This document shows, in pieces, positions 1 through 9,656 of a DNA stretch of 39,107 nucleotides; position 1 is the stretch's first letter; every line of letters begins with the position of its first letter. Origin of the DNA: an uncultured Verrucomicrobiales bacterium (GTDB lineage Bacteria; Verrucomicrobiota; Verrucomicrobiia; Verrucomicrobiales; Akkermansiaceae). Both the position numbers and the translations under genes were made by a program. Location: positions 1 to 39,107 of the forward strand of contig CALGMJ010000167.1 of the NCBI GenBank assembly GCA_937958875.1, written 5' to 3'. The notes under the pieces are model-generated. The model searched no databases. It had not been told where the DNA came from and saw only the letters and a list, made by a program, of their open reading frames with translations.

Positions 1-200
1 GCCTTCGCCTTCTCTTCAGCGACCCGCTCAAGCACCCGTTCCCAAAATTTGAAGCTCTGACCATTACTGAGATCCTTTTCTCCAATATCGATCTGGACCA
101 CTTTCCCTGCAAAACTCTCTTCCTCGGCTTTGCCTGGAACAGCGCCCTCAGCTCCAAATAGTTGACCGAGAAAAACAAAAAACAATAGTAGGTGTCTCAT
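1..200 (-). CDS. N-terminal fragment of a secreted/membrane ClpP-class (NfeD-like) serine protease, cut by the window edge
   Basis: A minus-strand frame begins with ATG at 200-198 and stays open to base 1. The first ~17 residues (MRHLLLFFVFLGQLFGA) form a good signal peptide. The following stretch, around 'GKVVQIDIGEKDLS' and then 'FKFWERVLERVAEEKAKA', resembles the first beta strand and helix of the ClpP-like domain in NfeD-family membrane proteases, where a helix of this kind precedes the TPGG motif. The diagnostic motifs lie outside the window, so the family call is inference. It starts 45 bases after the stop of the transglutaminase gene on the same strand, so it probably belongs to the same operon. 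Confidence 0.5.
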   Translation of the reverse strand, partial: MRHLLLFFVFLGQLFGAEGAVPGKAEEESFAGKVVQIDIGEKDLSNGQSFKFWERVLERVAEEKAK

Positions 201-245
201 GCCTGCAAACTAGCGTAAGCTTTCGAGAAGGTCCAGAGACAGACC

Positions 246-2390
246 TCATTCACTGCTAATCTCTTTTTTAAAAGAACGCACAGCCGTCTCCAAATCTGCT
301 CCGTTACTCGCTGGGTCAAATCGGATCGCCTGATATTGCTGCATAAATGAATGCACCTTTCCGGGATAGGCCTGAGTGACCCATTCCGCGAAAGGTGTTC
401 CAGTTGGGCGCGGTCCAATCCGCTTTCTGAGCCATTGCTCAAAATCTCTAATCGTTTGATTTTTTTGGCATCGTTCTGCCCAACCTTTATCAGACACATC
501 GCGATGGGTAGATCGCGTCGTCCAGAGTCGATAAATGATCCAAGCCACTAAACCCAGCACGAGAAGAGCCATCACCACTTTCGTAATTAAGGCGACGAGA
601 GGACGCCCAAACCATAGCACCGTATCTTCCGCAAACAGTTGCCACCAATCTTTAAACTGCTGAAAAGCGCTCGTATTGGGTCGATCTTTTTTCAGCCAAT
701 CTGGAGGAGTTAAGTCAAAAGTCACCCATTCCCCACCTCGACAGCGCCAGACTAATTTCTTCTTAGCAATGGGAGACTGCTCAAGACGCCAAGTCCCACC
801 AACATAAGCCTGCGCCCAAGCATGAGCATGCTTCCCTCGCATGAGCCACTCGCCATCCTCGGATGAATATTCATCCATGGCATAGCCTACAACATATCGC
901 GCCGGAATGCCTAAACGACGTAAAAGCAATGTGGTCGAACTGGCAAAGTATTCGCAATGCCCACTCGGGTTGTCATTAAGAAACTGAGAGACATGGGGCT
1001 TCCCTTTTAAAGGGCGCAATTGAAGAGTATAGCGGAAATCTTTCTGAAAAATACCGCCAAGCTTGCCACGAAATCGGAGCGCTTCCTCTTGATTCATCCC
1101 CTGTTCCATCGCCACCACAGGTAGCTCGTCACTCCAACTCCAGGGCTTCAAATCAAAGCCCTGTTTTTCTAAAAATTCACTCACTCCTTTGAGTTCGTCC
1201 GAAGGGATTTCTAAATCACGCTGAGCGGGATCCTCCTCCATCACTCGTGTGAAATCACTACGCACTTCCACCGCAATAGCACTTTGCTCTGGTTCACTCA
1301 CCTTCGTAGTTCCCAGCGCATTCACATTGAGAGCATCTGCAGCTAGAGTCGGAAAAAGACGGGAGGTCTCAGGAAGAGGAAGAAGTGATTCATCATTCAC
1401 CCGACCTCGAACAATGCCGCTAGAGATAAAATCCCCACCAAAATCTTCGGACTGAAAGGCATGATCCTTCCGTAAGCCATCGCCATCAGAAAATAAAACT
1501 GCTATCCCAGCACCTGCACTGCGTTCTTCCGGAATCACCTCTCGGGCATTAGCCTGGATACCTCCCTGCCATTTTCCACCGCCAAAGATATTGTAAGTCG
1601 AAAGCCGTAAACGGGATGGACGTTCACCAGTCAGGTGCTGATATCTCCAGTGAATCTTAGACTCTAACTTGAGATCCCGAACTTCCCCTAACGAAGTCCT
1701 TACTTCACGAGAATTATCGGGCTCAAAGTCATCCAGCATTTTGGTATACTTCCCATAAGCCCAATAAGTGCCCGCGACCATCCCCGCTCCTAGGACATTG
1801 GCAACCACGAAGGCAGCACTCCAGGCAAAGGGCCTGAGCTTCCCTCGCTTCATTCCACCCAGGGTAAGCCCAAGTAAAATGGTCACTCCTATTCCATACC
1901 AAAGTTGATCCTCACGCCCCAACCCAGAAGAAGCCAACACGAGCCCCATATAAGGAAATCCCAGCTGCATGGGGCGCACCGAAATCGCGCGCCCTTCCTT
2001 ACGATCTTGAGCAAGTTTTCGCCGCGCTACAAAAGAAAAGGTAGTTACCGGAACTCCTCGGTCCGAGGCGTATTGCTGGGCTAACATTAACGGAAGAAAA
2101 ATGAGTGGAAGTGAGGAAAGCACCGCCATGGCGTTTTCAACTCGATCATCATCCGATGACATTCGTACCACTGCCGTGACCAATAGAATTAACACTGAGA
2201 GCTGCCACGCTCTTGCAAAACCTGTTTCACCAAATTTCCAGCGTAAAGACATCCAATGCCGCGCCTCTAAAAGAATCGCAGCGATCAAACCCGCTACTGG
2301 ATTCTCCACCATGGAGCCCCAAAAGATGAGACCAGCTCCAAGAAGAAGGCGCGGTGGCGGTGAGAAAAGCACATCCTCATCCTTCTTCAT
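246..2390 (-). CDS. TgpA-like membrane transglutaminase (DUF3488/transglutaminase-like)
   Basis: A 714-residue membrane protein with several hydrophobic segments in its first ~215 residues, a large extracytoplasmic part, one more transmembrane helix near 610-640 and a cytoplasmic DUF4129-like tail. The transglutaminase catalytic triad is visible: Cys479 in GHCEYFASS, His523 in KHAHAWAQAY and Asp559 in TFDLTPPDW. Its ATG overlaps the TGA of the DUF58 gene by four bases, which indicates translational coupling. MoxR, DUF58 and TgpA genes occur together in many bacteria and are thought to act on envelope or secreted proteins. The substrate cannot be told from sequence. A GGAG lies just before the start, one of few Shine-Dalgarno-like sites in the window. 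Confidence 0.9.
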   Translation of the reverse strand: MKKDEDVLFSPPPRLLLGAGLIFWGSMVENPVAGLIAAILLEARHWMSLRWKFGETGFARAWQLSVLILLVTAVVRMSSDDDRVENAMAVLSSLPLIFLPLMLAQQYASDRGVPVTTFSFVARRKLAQDRKEGRAISVRPMQLGFPYMGLVLASSGLGREDQLWYGIGVTILLGLTLGGMKRGKLRPFAWSAAFVVANVLGAGMVAGTYWAYGKYTKMLDDFEPDNSREVRTSLGEVRDLKLESKIHWRYQHLTGERPSRLRLSTYNIFGGGKWQGGIQANAREVIPEERSAGAGIAVLFSDGDGLRKDHAFQSEDFGGDFISSGIVRGRVNDESLLPLPETSRLFPTLAADALNVNALGTTKVSEPEQSAIAVEVRSDFTRVMEEDPAQRDLEIPSDELKGVSEFLEKQGFDLKPWSWSDELPVVAMEQGMNQEEALRFRGKLGGIFQKDFRYTLQLRPLKGKPHVSQFLNDNPSGHCEYFASSTTLLLRRLGIPARYVVGYAMDEYSSEDGEWLMRGKHAHAWAQAYVGGTWRLEQSPIAKKKLVWRCRGGEWVTFDLTPPDWLKKDRPNTSAFQQFKDWWQLFAEDTVLWFGRPLVALITKVVMALLVLGLVAWIIYRLWTTRSTHRDVSDKGWAERCQKNQTIRDFEQWLRKRIGPRPTGTPFAEWVTQAYPGKVHSFMQQYQAIRFDPASNGADLETAVRSFKKEISSE

Positions 2391-3754
2391 GACTCCATCT
2401 TTCCACTGGTAAGGAGATCTTTATCAATCTGACCGAGACGTAAAAAATGAACTCCGTTCGCATCACTGATTTCCTGATCTGGAGTCACAACGGCGAAGAC
2501 GACCACACTCAGTCCGCTCCGGCGAAGTCTCGCTAAAAAGCGTCGCCTTTCTTCATCCCAGCCGCTCAAAATGATGACGGCGGCAGAGAGGTCCGCAGCA
2601 TAGCGACGCACCAGCTTTTCAAGCGACTCATAACCTCCTTCCCCACTCGCTTCCACTCGAGCGAGCGTTTCCATGAGAATTCCTACCCGTGCCACTCCCC
2701 GACCGGCAGTATAGACCTGTGGCTGATCTCTGATAAACATGAGATCTAACAGGCAACGATCCCGATCCAGAGTTGAAACGAAACTCGCTGCCACCGAAAC
2801 ACATTCCTCGAAGGCATCTGGCCGACTCCCATTGAGATTCGTATCGAGAACCAGGCCATAACGAGCAAAACGGTTTTCCTCATGTTGCTTTACCACAGGA
2901 GTTCCTGTCCGCGCCCAGCTCCGCCAGTGAATTCGCCGCATCGGGTCCCCTGCTCGATATTCTCTTAAGCCCAGAAATTCTCCTCCCTCGCCTCTCACCG
3001 AAGATGCTGTTTCTCCACCTAGTTTAAGCTCCGATTGACCTGCCAAATCCAGAGGAGGAAGAACATACCGTCTCGGCACTACGAGAATTTCCTGCTCTTT
3101 CCCAATTGTCTTCCGGCATCGTTGAAAGAGCCCAAAAGGCTCAGGCAACAAAAGCCGTAAATCGTGGAGAGTAATCATCCAGCGACGCTTTGGCTTCAGC
3201 CGAAGCCTCAACTCTTGTGTTTCGCCAGGTTTAAGAGACAGCATTTCAGAATCGGCAGGAATTTCCCAAGCACCGCCCTGATCCATGAGCCATTTCCAGC
3301 GGTAAAAAACGAAGGTCCGATCAAAGATATTTCGCTTTTCCTCACCCGGCTCTTTGAGATTCATAAACTGCCATTCACCCGGGCGTTGATCATCCTCGCT
3401 TTCTCTCAGAGCCACATCGCGAAGGAGCGTCTTCCCGCGATTAGTCACCCGAACCCGATAGGTCAGCATCTCATCAACTGATCCCTGTTCAGGTAAAATC
3501 CGATTTACCTCCACCACTCCTTTTCGAAAAAGGACCCAGAAAAAACCCACCACGAGAAAGCCCACCGTGAGTGCACTGAGAATAATCACGACGCTCCGAA
3601 TTAAATTCCCGCCAATCACCATGCTCACCCCGAAGAGCCCCATGAGCAGCCAAGCCGTAGCGGTGACTCTCTGATAGACAAAATGGCCCATGCTCGATCC
3701 TTGATAATAGGAACGATACAAGGTGCGGTAAAATCTATCTCCTAGGAGAGGCAT
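2387..3754 (-). CDS. DUF58 domain-containing membrane protein
   Basis: A 455-residue protein with two hydrophobic segments at about residues 28-75. A beta-rich region follows, then the DUF58 signature around residues 260-290 (LREYRAGDPMRRIHWRSWAR). After it comes a von Willebrand A-like part with a DTN motif (GLVLDTNLNGS) that may bind metal. DUF58 proteins are partners of MoxR ATPases. Here the gene lies 16 bases downstream of moxR and overlaps the transglutaminase gene by four bases. The start is ATG at 3754. The hydrophilic region between the membrane segments and the DUF58 signature contains 'VRVTNRGKTLL', like the CARDB/DUF11-type folds often found there. The function is inferred from the family only. 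Confidence 0.9.
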   Translation of the reverse strand: MPLLGDRFYRTLYRSYYQGSSMGHFVYQRVTATAWLLMGLFGVSMVIGGNLIRSVVIILSALTVGFLVVGFFWVLFRKGVVEVNRILPEQGSVDEMLTYRVRVTNRGKTLLRDVALRESEDDQRPGEWQFMNLKEPGEEKRNIFDRTFVFYRWKWLMDQGGAWEIPADSEMLSLKPGETQELRLRLKPKRRWMITLHDLRLLLPEPFGLFQRCRKTIGKEQEILVVPRRYVLPPLDLAGQSELKLGGETASSVRGEGGEFLGLREYRAGDPMRRIHWRSWARTGTPVVKQHEENRFARYGLVLDTNLNGSRPDAFEECVSVAASFVSTLDRDRCLLDLMFIRDQPQVYTAGRGVARVGILMETLARVEASGEGGYESLEKLVRRYAADLSAAVIILSGWDEERRRFLARLRRSGLSVVVFAVVTPDQEISDANGVHFLRLGQIDKDLLTSGKMES

Positions 3755-3770
3755 CGTACAAAAAACTAGA

Positions 3771-4709
3771 TCAAGTCGGGACTGGAAGGGATTCCAGAAT
3801 ATCTGCCACTACACTAGCACCATCACTTCCTGAGTAACGGGCTTCCCCATCTAGAACTAAGCGATGTCCGATGACATCTGGAGCGAGTGACTGAATAGTC
3901 TCAGGAATCACAAATGATCGCCCTTCAAAAAGAGACAGAGACTGCGCAATATGAAGAAGACTCAGGGAAGCTCGGGGACTTGCTGGTAACTTCACATCAG
4001 CATGCTCACGGGTAGCAGCGACGAGACGTACGATGTATTCTTGCAGTGAATCATCAATGCGCACTTCCCGCACTGCTTGCTTAGCCTTCAGTAACTCAGC
4101 GCGCGCCACCTGAGCGTCGATTCCATCGAGCGGGTGACCAGTTTTCTGAGCCTGAAGAATCTTCATCTCCTGCTCGACTGAAACATAACCCAGCGAGCGC
4201 CGAATGGCAAAACGGTCCATCTGAGCTTCGGGCAAAGGAAAAGTACCACGAAGCTCAACTGGGTTCTGCGTCGCGATCACGAAGAAGAGATCTCCCAAAT
4301 CGTGGCGTTTCCCTTCAATCGTCGCTTGGCCTTCTGCCATGGCCTCTAACAACGCACTCTGCGTTCTTGGAGACGCTCGATTAATTTCATCTGCCAGTAA
4401 GACATCGGTCACGATCGGGCCCTGATGAAAGGTAAAAGTCTGAGTCCGAGGATCCAGAATATTGACTCCTAAAATATCAGAAGGGAGAAGATCAGGAGTA
4501 AACTGAATTCGCTGAAACTCGACTTCTCCAATCGAGGAGGCGATCGCTTTTGCCAAAGTCGTTTTCCCAGTGCCCGGATAATCTTCTAACAGTACGTGCC
4601 CCCCAGCTAGCATGGTCGCGAGAACTCGTCTCACAGTTTCCTCCTGCCCTAACATGACTCGCTGCACCGCGCTCTCGAGCCGGTTCACGATTTCCTGAAT
4701 TTCTTCCAT
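3771..4709 (-). CDS. MoxR-family AAA+ ATPase
   Basis: A 312-residue AAA+ ATPase of normal MoxR length. Walker A is at residues 44-50 (YPGTGKT, Lys49), Walker B at 104-110 (LLADEIN, Asp107/Glu108). The MoxR hallmarks RASPRTQSALLEAMAE and ATQNPVE follow, then the lid domain with SPRASL near 245. MoxR proteins are chaperone-like ATPases that help mature or insert metals into partner proteins, often ones with von Willebrand A domains. The DUF58 protein next door is the likely partner. The start ATG lies 8 bases beyond the stop of the upstream gene, so the two are probably cotranscribed. No Shine-Dalgarno is seen. Confidence 0.95.
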   Translation of the reverse strand: MEEIQEIVNRLESAVQRVMLGQEETVRRVLATMLAGGHVLLEDYPGTGKTTLAKAIASSIGEVEFQRIQFTPDLLPSDILGVNILDPRTQTFTFHQGPIVTDVLLADEINRASPRTQSALLEAMAEGQATIEGKRHDLGDLFFVIATQNPVELRGTFPLPEAQMDRFAIRRSLGYVSVEQEMKILQAQKTGHPLDGIDAQVARAELLKAKQAVREVRIDDSLQEYIVRLVAATREHADVKLPASPRASLSLLHIAQSLSLFEGRSFVIPETIQSLAPDVIGHRLVLDGEARYSGSDGASVVADILESLPVPT

Positions 4710-4717
4710 TCGGTTTA

Positions 4718-6928
4718 TTAATTTTTCTTCGCCTTACGCCAATCGTCCCAGGCAACTTGAGCTACCTCGACGTGCTTCTCGAAGAGTTGTTGTAAACCTT
4801 CGAAATTTTCTTTTTCCAACCACTGCTCAGCCAATTCCAATGACTCTTTATTAATCATCTTCTTCCCCCCATTCGTAGGCAGAGAAAGTGAAATATCGAC
4901 CAGAACACGAGGCCCTTTTGCGCTCGGCACTACCAAAAACAAGGGGCAAGCAACCGTCTTTCCTTTCGCTACATCCACTAGTAAAGAAACGCCAGTGAGC
5001 CTCCCCTTTGTCTCACTTTCTAACACTTCGTCAGCTACTTCTGCTTCCATGATTATCCCACTAAGATAACTGAGATCCTCTAGGATTTTTTCATTATTCC
5101 GTTCTGCCTGCGGAGTCAAAGTAGCACTGAGCGGCAAGACCTTCGCGAGTTCTCCAGACCGCAAGGCCATACGCCATTTTTTCACAACTTCCTCGGCCTC
5201 TTTCTTCGGCACGGCGGCAGCAGTTTGATCGACTTCTAAAATCTGAGCCGCTGCTTTCTGACTACTCTCCTGCCGTAACCGTTCCATTAATTCCACATAC
5301 TGATCTTCGAGTTCTTCGACTGCAGCATGCTTCACCTCAGGAAGAACGGTTTTTAATTCACTAAAAGAGTCTCTCAGGAATGTCCCCCACCCTTGTTCTT
5401 CTTGAATCATCCACAACGCGACCGTTTCTTGATCAAGCTTTCCTGGCTGAATATTTCGTCTCAAAACGGCGAGCGCGATGCCATCTTTCTCCAGGATTTC
5501 AACTACCGAAAACTCGGCCCCTTTTCCTTTCCATTTAGAGTAAAATGCACCTGCGGCGACGTAAAGCGGCTGCCGCCATTTCGCGACCAAAGAATCCACA
5601 GCCAATAAATGGTTCTTTGCTCTAGGTAATTCATCATCGCCGTCTCCCCCCAAACCTCCGTCATCTAGAATTCGCTGTAAAATCTCGGGATCGACTTCTT
5701 GCAGCTCTTCAATAGGCAGCTTACCTGCTAGGACATCTTGAAACAATTTCTCGAAATGTTCTCGTCCTCGTTGGTCTTTGACTGCGGCTTCATTTTGGAG
5801 CTTTCTCCGGTATAGCGATTGAAAAAAATCAATCCTCGTTCCGCCTTTCAAAACCCTAAGAACTTGATCTACGAGATCCTTCGGACTCTTTCCATGTTTG
5901 GCAGAAAATTCTTTTTCAAAAAAGATCGCAAACTGATCACTCAGTTGATCGTCCTGATAATCTTGGCTTTCTCGATGCCACTCTCTCTGTTTTCGCACCG
6001 GTTGATCAGCACCACGAAAAAAACCAGGTAGTTCTACCCGCCATCCAGCCGCTGTTTTTAAGATCGTGAACCGAATAGAATGAAAATGCTGATGCTTCAG
6101 ACTAATCTTTTCTGGACTCTGAAAAAGGATGACGTGGCTTGATTCATCTTCGAAAAAATCTTCCTCTGCGGTCACTTGAACGATCTCAGGATCAGTCAGT
6201 AGAGACCAAACTTTTTGTCGATCTCTATTGCTGAGTCCGGCTCGAACGACCCGCCCAATTTCAGGCCAATCTGTCTCAGGGAAATGCTCCTCCTCAAGAA
6301 TGCCTAGCCAGACTAAAACCTCATGCTTTTTCTTTGCCTTAATCGCAGCAAAAAAACGTTCCAAGACCTGTTTTGGACCTAACTCAGCAAGATCCTGTGG
6401 AGATACTTGTTTCTTAAGATTCTTTATAAAGAGGTCGCGCTCACGAGAGCGCAATTCATCACCACCAGTAGCCCGTTGATCCATCATCCAGCTCTCCAGC
6501 TTTCGCACCCGCGTTCTCACTTCAGAATCATAGCTAAGCTGCGCATTATCAAAACGCCCCTCCACTGGAGTAATTTTCCATTCTCCATTGATTTTTCGCG
6601 CTCCATAGAGAAGAACACGAAATTCTTGGTGTCCGAGCCAATTTTTCCCTCCCACCATCACTGCCGCCAGATCACCATCAATCTTTTCCTTTCCTTCAAA
6701 AAACTCAACCTCCTCCTCATTGACCCAGTCTGAGAGAGATTCCCAATCGCCCTCCAGCTGAGCCTTACGCTTAGGCCCGATATGTGGAGAAATAAAGAGA
6801 CCCGGTAATGAATCGATCGAGGTCTGCGGATTCCGAGCATGATCGAGAAGCTCTAATAGCACATCCATCGGAGTGCTCGCGCGCAGAACACCTGCGAGCA
6901 CGAGCCATAGAATCCAGACTTTCATCAT
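4718..6928 (-). CDS. Secreted hypothetical protein with several NTF2-like modules, first gene of the MoxR operon
   Basis: About 736 residues. I chose the ATG at 6928 (ATG 6925 is equally possible) because it puts a signal peptide (MMKVWILWLVLAGVLRA) at the N-terminus. An upstream in-frame GTG at 6964 would add twelve residues of charged leader. The protein seems to repeat an NTF2/SnoaL-like layout of helices followed by strands ending in a 'ngeWki'-type turn. This appears near residues 10-125 (KINGEWKITP), 175-315 (TAAGWRVELPG), 450-545 (EEQGWGTFLRD) and perhaps 575-690. A coiled, charged linker lies between. I do not recognise a named family. As the first gene before moxR, it may be a client or a periplasmic partner of the MoxR/DUF58/transglutaminase set. 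The module reading is inference. Confidence 0.75.
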   Translation of the reverse strand: MMKVWILWLVLAGVLRASTPMDVLLELLDHARNPQTSIDSLPGLFISPHIGPKRKAQLEGDWESLSDWVNEEEVEFFEGKEKIDGDLAAVMVGGKNWLGHQEFRVLLYGARKINGEWKITPVEGRFDNAQLSYDSEVRTRVRKLESWMMDQRATGGDELRSRERDLFIKNLKKQVSPQDLAELGPKQVLERFFAAIKAKKKHEVLVWLGILEEEHFPETDWPEIGRVVRAGLSNRDRQKVWSLLTDPEIVQVTAEEDFFEDESSHVILFQSPEKISLKHQHFHSIRFTILKTAAGWRVELPGFFRGADQPVRKQREWHRESQDYQDDQLSDQFAIFFEKEFSAKHGKSPKDLVDQVLRVLKGGTRIDFFQSLYRRKLQNEAAVKDQRGREHFEKLFQDVLAGKLPIEELQEVDPEILQRILDDGGLGGDGDDELPRAKNHLLAVDSLVAKWRQPLYVAAGAFYSKWKGKGAEFSVVEILEKDGIALAVLRRNIQPGKLDQETVALWMIQEEQGWGTFLRDSFSELKTVLPEVKHAAVEELEDQYVELMERLRQESSQKAAAQILEVDQTAAAVPKKEAEEVVKKWRMALRSGELAKVLPLSATLTPQAERNNEKILEDLSYLSGIIMEAEVADEVLESETKGRLTGVSLLVDVAKGKTVACPLFLVVPSAKGPRVLVDISLSLPTNGGKKMINKESLELAEQWLEKENFEGLQQLFEKHVEVAQVAWDDWRKAKKN

Positions 6929-6986
6929 TTCAAACGGAGTTTCGCACCGCCTTCTTCCTGACACAAGTGTCGGTTTTTCATGAAGA

Positions 6987-9464
6987 TCATTCGTTTGAGA
7001 TTTTCAAAAATGAATCCTCATCAAGAGTAAAGCCCTCTTCAGAAGCAGGAAGAGATGGACTACTTAACACCCCCTTACTTACCAAAAAACCAGGCAACAA
7101 ACGTCCCAAAGTATCCTCCTTCGCCCCAAGCTGCGGAAGCTGCGTAGTCGTATCATAGTCGGGATCAGCCCGAGTAAATGCGACCAGACGCTGCTCGATC
7201 ACATGAAGAGAGTGGGCCTCATCCACGCTTGAATCCATTGAATCCAGCGCCCACACCTCCACCCCTCGCTGGGTGAGCTTTTTCACAAGATTTTTTCGCG
7301 GCATCGCTTCTCTCAAAATCACCACATCAAGGTTTTCCTGACTCACGAGCGCTAAAATTTTCTCCTCTGAAGATCCCGCAGGGACTGGTGCGACGGGCGC
7401 ATGAAGGGCGAGCGGCCACAACACTCCTAAAATTGCGGAAATTCCATCATCATCATCGATTTCCACAAGTATTCGGGAGGCTCGACTGGCAACATGGACC
7501 TGACTGAACTGAAGCGCATTCATCCTCAACTGGCGCCCTCGCTCGTCATCAGCCCATGCCATTTCTCGAAGCTCATTCCATCCCTTCGGCGAGTCAGTCA
7601 AAAGACGAGGCTCACAGGTGATTGCCTTTCGAAAAGCCGGCTCACGATCGACAGTTGTCGTTGCCGAGAGTTCACAAAATGCCGCCTGCAAATCATCCTT
7701 AGACCCCATGGCCTCCCCAAAGGCAACCGAAACCCCATAACGAACAGTGCGAGGACGTTTCCCTAAGAAATTCCCACCCGCAAAGGAGAAAACCGACCCC
7801 CAGAGGCCATCCATATACGCTGGTAAAACCGGAGCTCCAGCCTTCCGAGCAATCATTTGGTAGCCTCTCTGAAGCTGACTTAGCCCTCCGGTTCGAGAAA
7901 GTTGCCCTTCAGGAAAAATGCAAACCACCGCCCCATCTTTGAGCGCTTCCGCAGCCACTCGGATCCCATCTTTAGCCCGAGTGGGAGATATGGGAACGGT
8001 ATCGAAAAATCGCGCTGCTTTCCCGATCCACCGCCGGTCAAAGCAATCAGCAAACATGAGAAACCGAATCGGACGCGGACTTGCCGCAGATAGCACCAGC
8101 CCATCGATATAAGTCATATGATTAGCCACCAGAAGAACGCCTCCTTTAGCTGGCATATTCTCCACCCCCTGCACTCGTATTTTGTAAATCGAACGGAAGA
8201 GCCCCAATACGATCAAGCGCACGAAATCCTTTGGAAGTAGGCGCATCACATAAATCGTCGCGCCCCCGCAAAGCACAGCCATGAAGAGATATTGGAGAGA
8301 AGGAGACAGCGACACTGTCTTTAATAGAAACTGTAGCGCTATCGCCACCACTCCAGCTAAGTTCACGCAAAGATTCGAGGCTGAAACAACGAGCCCACGC
8401 TCACTTTCTGGAGCACGATCTTGAAGAAATGCATTTAGAGGCACGAGAAAGAGCGCTCCCCCTATACCCGAAAGCGCTAAGAAGAAAAAGGAATCAGGGA
8501 TCCATGCGAGTAAGACCATCCCTAGAGTCATCCCCGCCCCTCCAACGACTACGAGACCCAACTCATTACGCCGTTTACAAATCCAGCTCGCCAGCAGACT
8601 TCCAGCCGTGATTCCAACTACTACCGGAACCCATAAACGCACAGTCTGATCCCCCATTCCGGAAGCACCTCCAGTCGCATCTGAGGCAATCTGGATGACC
8701 AAAAACTGCAAAAAACCGCCGAAGCCCCAGAAAAAAGCGATCCCTAGCGTACAACGCCATAAGGCCTCATCTTCTCGGAGTCGCTTCAAATCAGAAAAAT
8801 GACGTAGTAAGAGTCCGCGAGAAAAAACCTCATCACTCTGTCGCGGAGTCTGCCGAATCGAGTAAGAGAGAATTAAGGAAATAATGGCCCCGATGAGAAC
8901 CCAGCGGATGGGAAAAAAAGCAGCATCCCATGGTCCTAAGCCTTGCTGAAGACCCCATGCATCGAACCATTTCGCCCCAATAATTTGACCTAAGAGAATC
9001 GCTAAAATTACCGTCCCCTCCATCACCCCATTGGCAAAGCCGAGACGAGACGATCCCACTAACTCTTTCACCACTCCCATTTTTGCAGGACTGAGAAGGG
9101 CGGACTGCGTCGCTAACAAGAAGAAGGCAAATAGGACCAGATGGATCGATTCTGCCCAGAGGGCAAAGGCCATGAGAGATAGAATCGCAAACTGAAACCA
9201 GGAAGAAAAACGAATGATCTGGCTCTTAGGGAAGCGATCCCCCAGCCACCCTGCGAACGGTGCAAAAAGAACAAAAGGGAGCACCATTAAAAGCCCCAGC
9301 AAATACTCTACTCCCGCCATCACCAGCCCCTGAGACGCAAGGGCCACCCCGAGAGGCATGAGGATAAATTTCGTAAAGTTATCGTTGAAAGCATTGGTCG
9401 TCTGCATTCCCACCAAGCTCCAAAAGGAAGCCCACGCACGTCGACTGGGTTGAGTATCGTTCAC
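6987..9464 (-). CDS. MFS lysophospholipid transporter fused to PlsC acyltransferase, with degenerate ligase tail
   Basis: An 825-residue, three-part protein. Residues ~1-415 are an LplT-like major facilitator with about twelve hydrophobic segments and an early AFNDNFTKF motif. Residues ~430-600 are a PlsC acyltransferase with NHMTYID (448-454; His449 and Asp454 form the HX4D motif) and FPEG (517-520). It probably flips lysophospholipid inward and re-acylates it, as in Aas/LplT systems. Related proteins continue into a full AMP-binding acyl-ligase domain of some 500 residues. Here only ~225 residues follow, keeping ligase-like beginnings (ILGVLWPLALHAPVAPVP) and endings (DTLGRLLPGF, EGFTLDEDSFLKI) without the core ATP-binding motifs. 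The start is GTG at 9464, which gives a normal MFS N-terminus. Confidence 0.85.
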   Translation of the reverse strand: MNDTQPSRRAWASFWSLVGMQTTNAFNDNFTKFILMPLGVALASQGLVMAGVEYLLGLLMVLPFVLFAPFAGWLGDRFPKSQIIRFSSWFQFAILSLMAFALWAESIHLVLFAFFLLATQSALLSPAKMGVVKELVGSSRLGFANGVMEGTVILAILLGQIIGAKWFDAWGLQQGLGPWDAAFFPIRWVLIGAIISLILSYSIRQTPRQSDEVFSRGLLLRHFSDLKRLREDEALWRCTLGIAFFWGFGGFLQFLVIQIASDATGGASGMGDQTVRLWVPVVVGITAGSLLASWICKRRNELGLVVVGGAGMTLGMVLLAWIPDSFFFLALSGIGGALFLVPLNAFLQDRAPESERGLVVSASNLCVNLAGVVAIALQFLLKTVSLSPSLQYLFMAVLCGGATIYVMRLLPKDFVRLIVLGLFRSIYKIRVQGVENMPAKGGVLLVANHMTYIDGLVLSAASPRPIRFLMFADCFDRRWIGKAARFFDTVPISPTRAKDGIRVAAEALKDGAVVCIFPEGQLSRTGGLSQLQRGYQMIARKAGAPVLPAYMDGLWGSVFSFAGGNFLGKRPRTVRYGVSVAFGEAMGSKDDLQAAFCELSATTTVDREPAFRKAITCEPRLLTDSPKGWNELREMAWADDERGRQLRMNALQFSQVHVASRASRILVEIDDDDGISAILGVLWPLALHAPVAPVPAGSSEEKILALVSQENLDVVILREAMPRKNLVKKLTQRGVEVWALDSMDSSVDEAHSLHVIEQRLVAFTRADPDYDTTTQLPQLGAKEDTLGRLLPGFLVSKGVLSSPSLPASEEGFTLDEDSFLKISNE

Positions 9465-9656
9465 TGAGCTAAAATTAGGGTAAAGAGATGATTTTTTGGA
9501 AATCGATTTTCAATCACTGAAACATCGATTCAAACGATCATTGCTAAGTCCCAAACTAGAGTGCCTCATCAAAAACTCGACGCAAAATTCTCCTTTCGTT
9601 CACTTGCTTCGAATTTATTGAGTTTTTCTCACTCTCACCCTTAGAATCAAGTTCCC

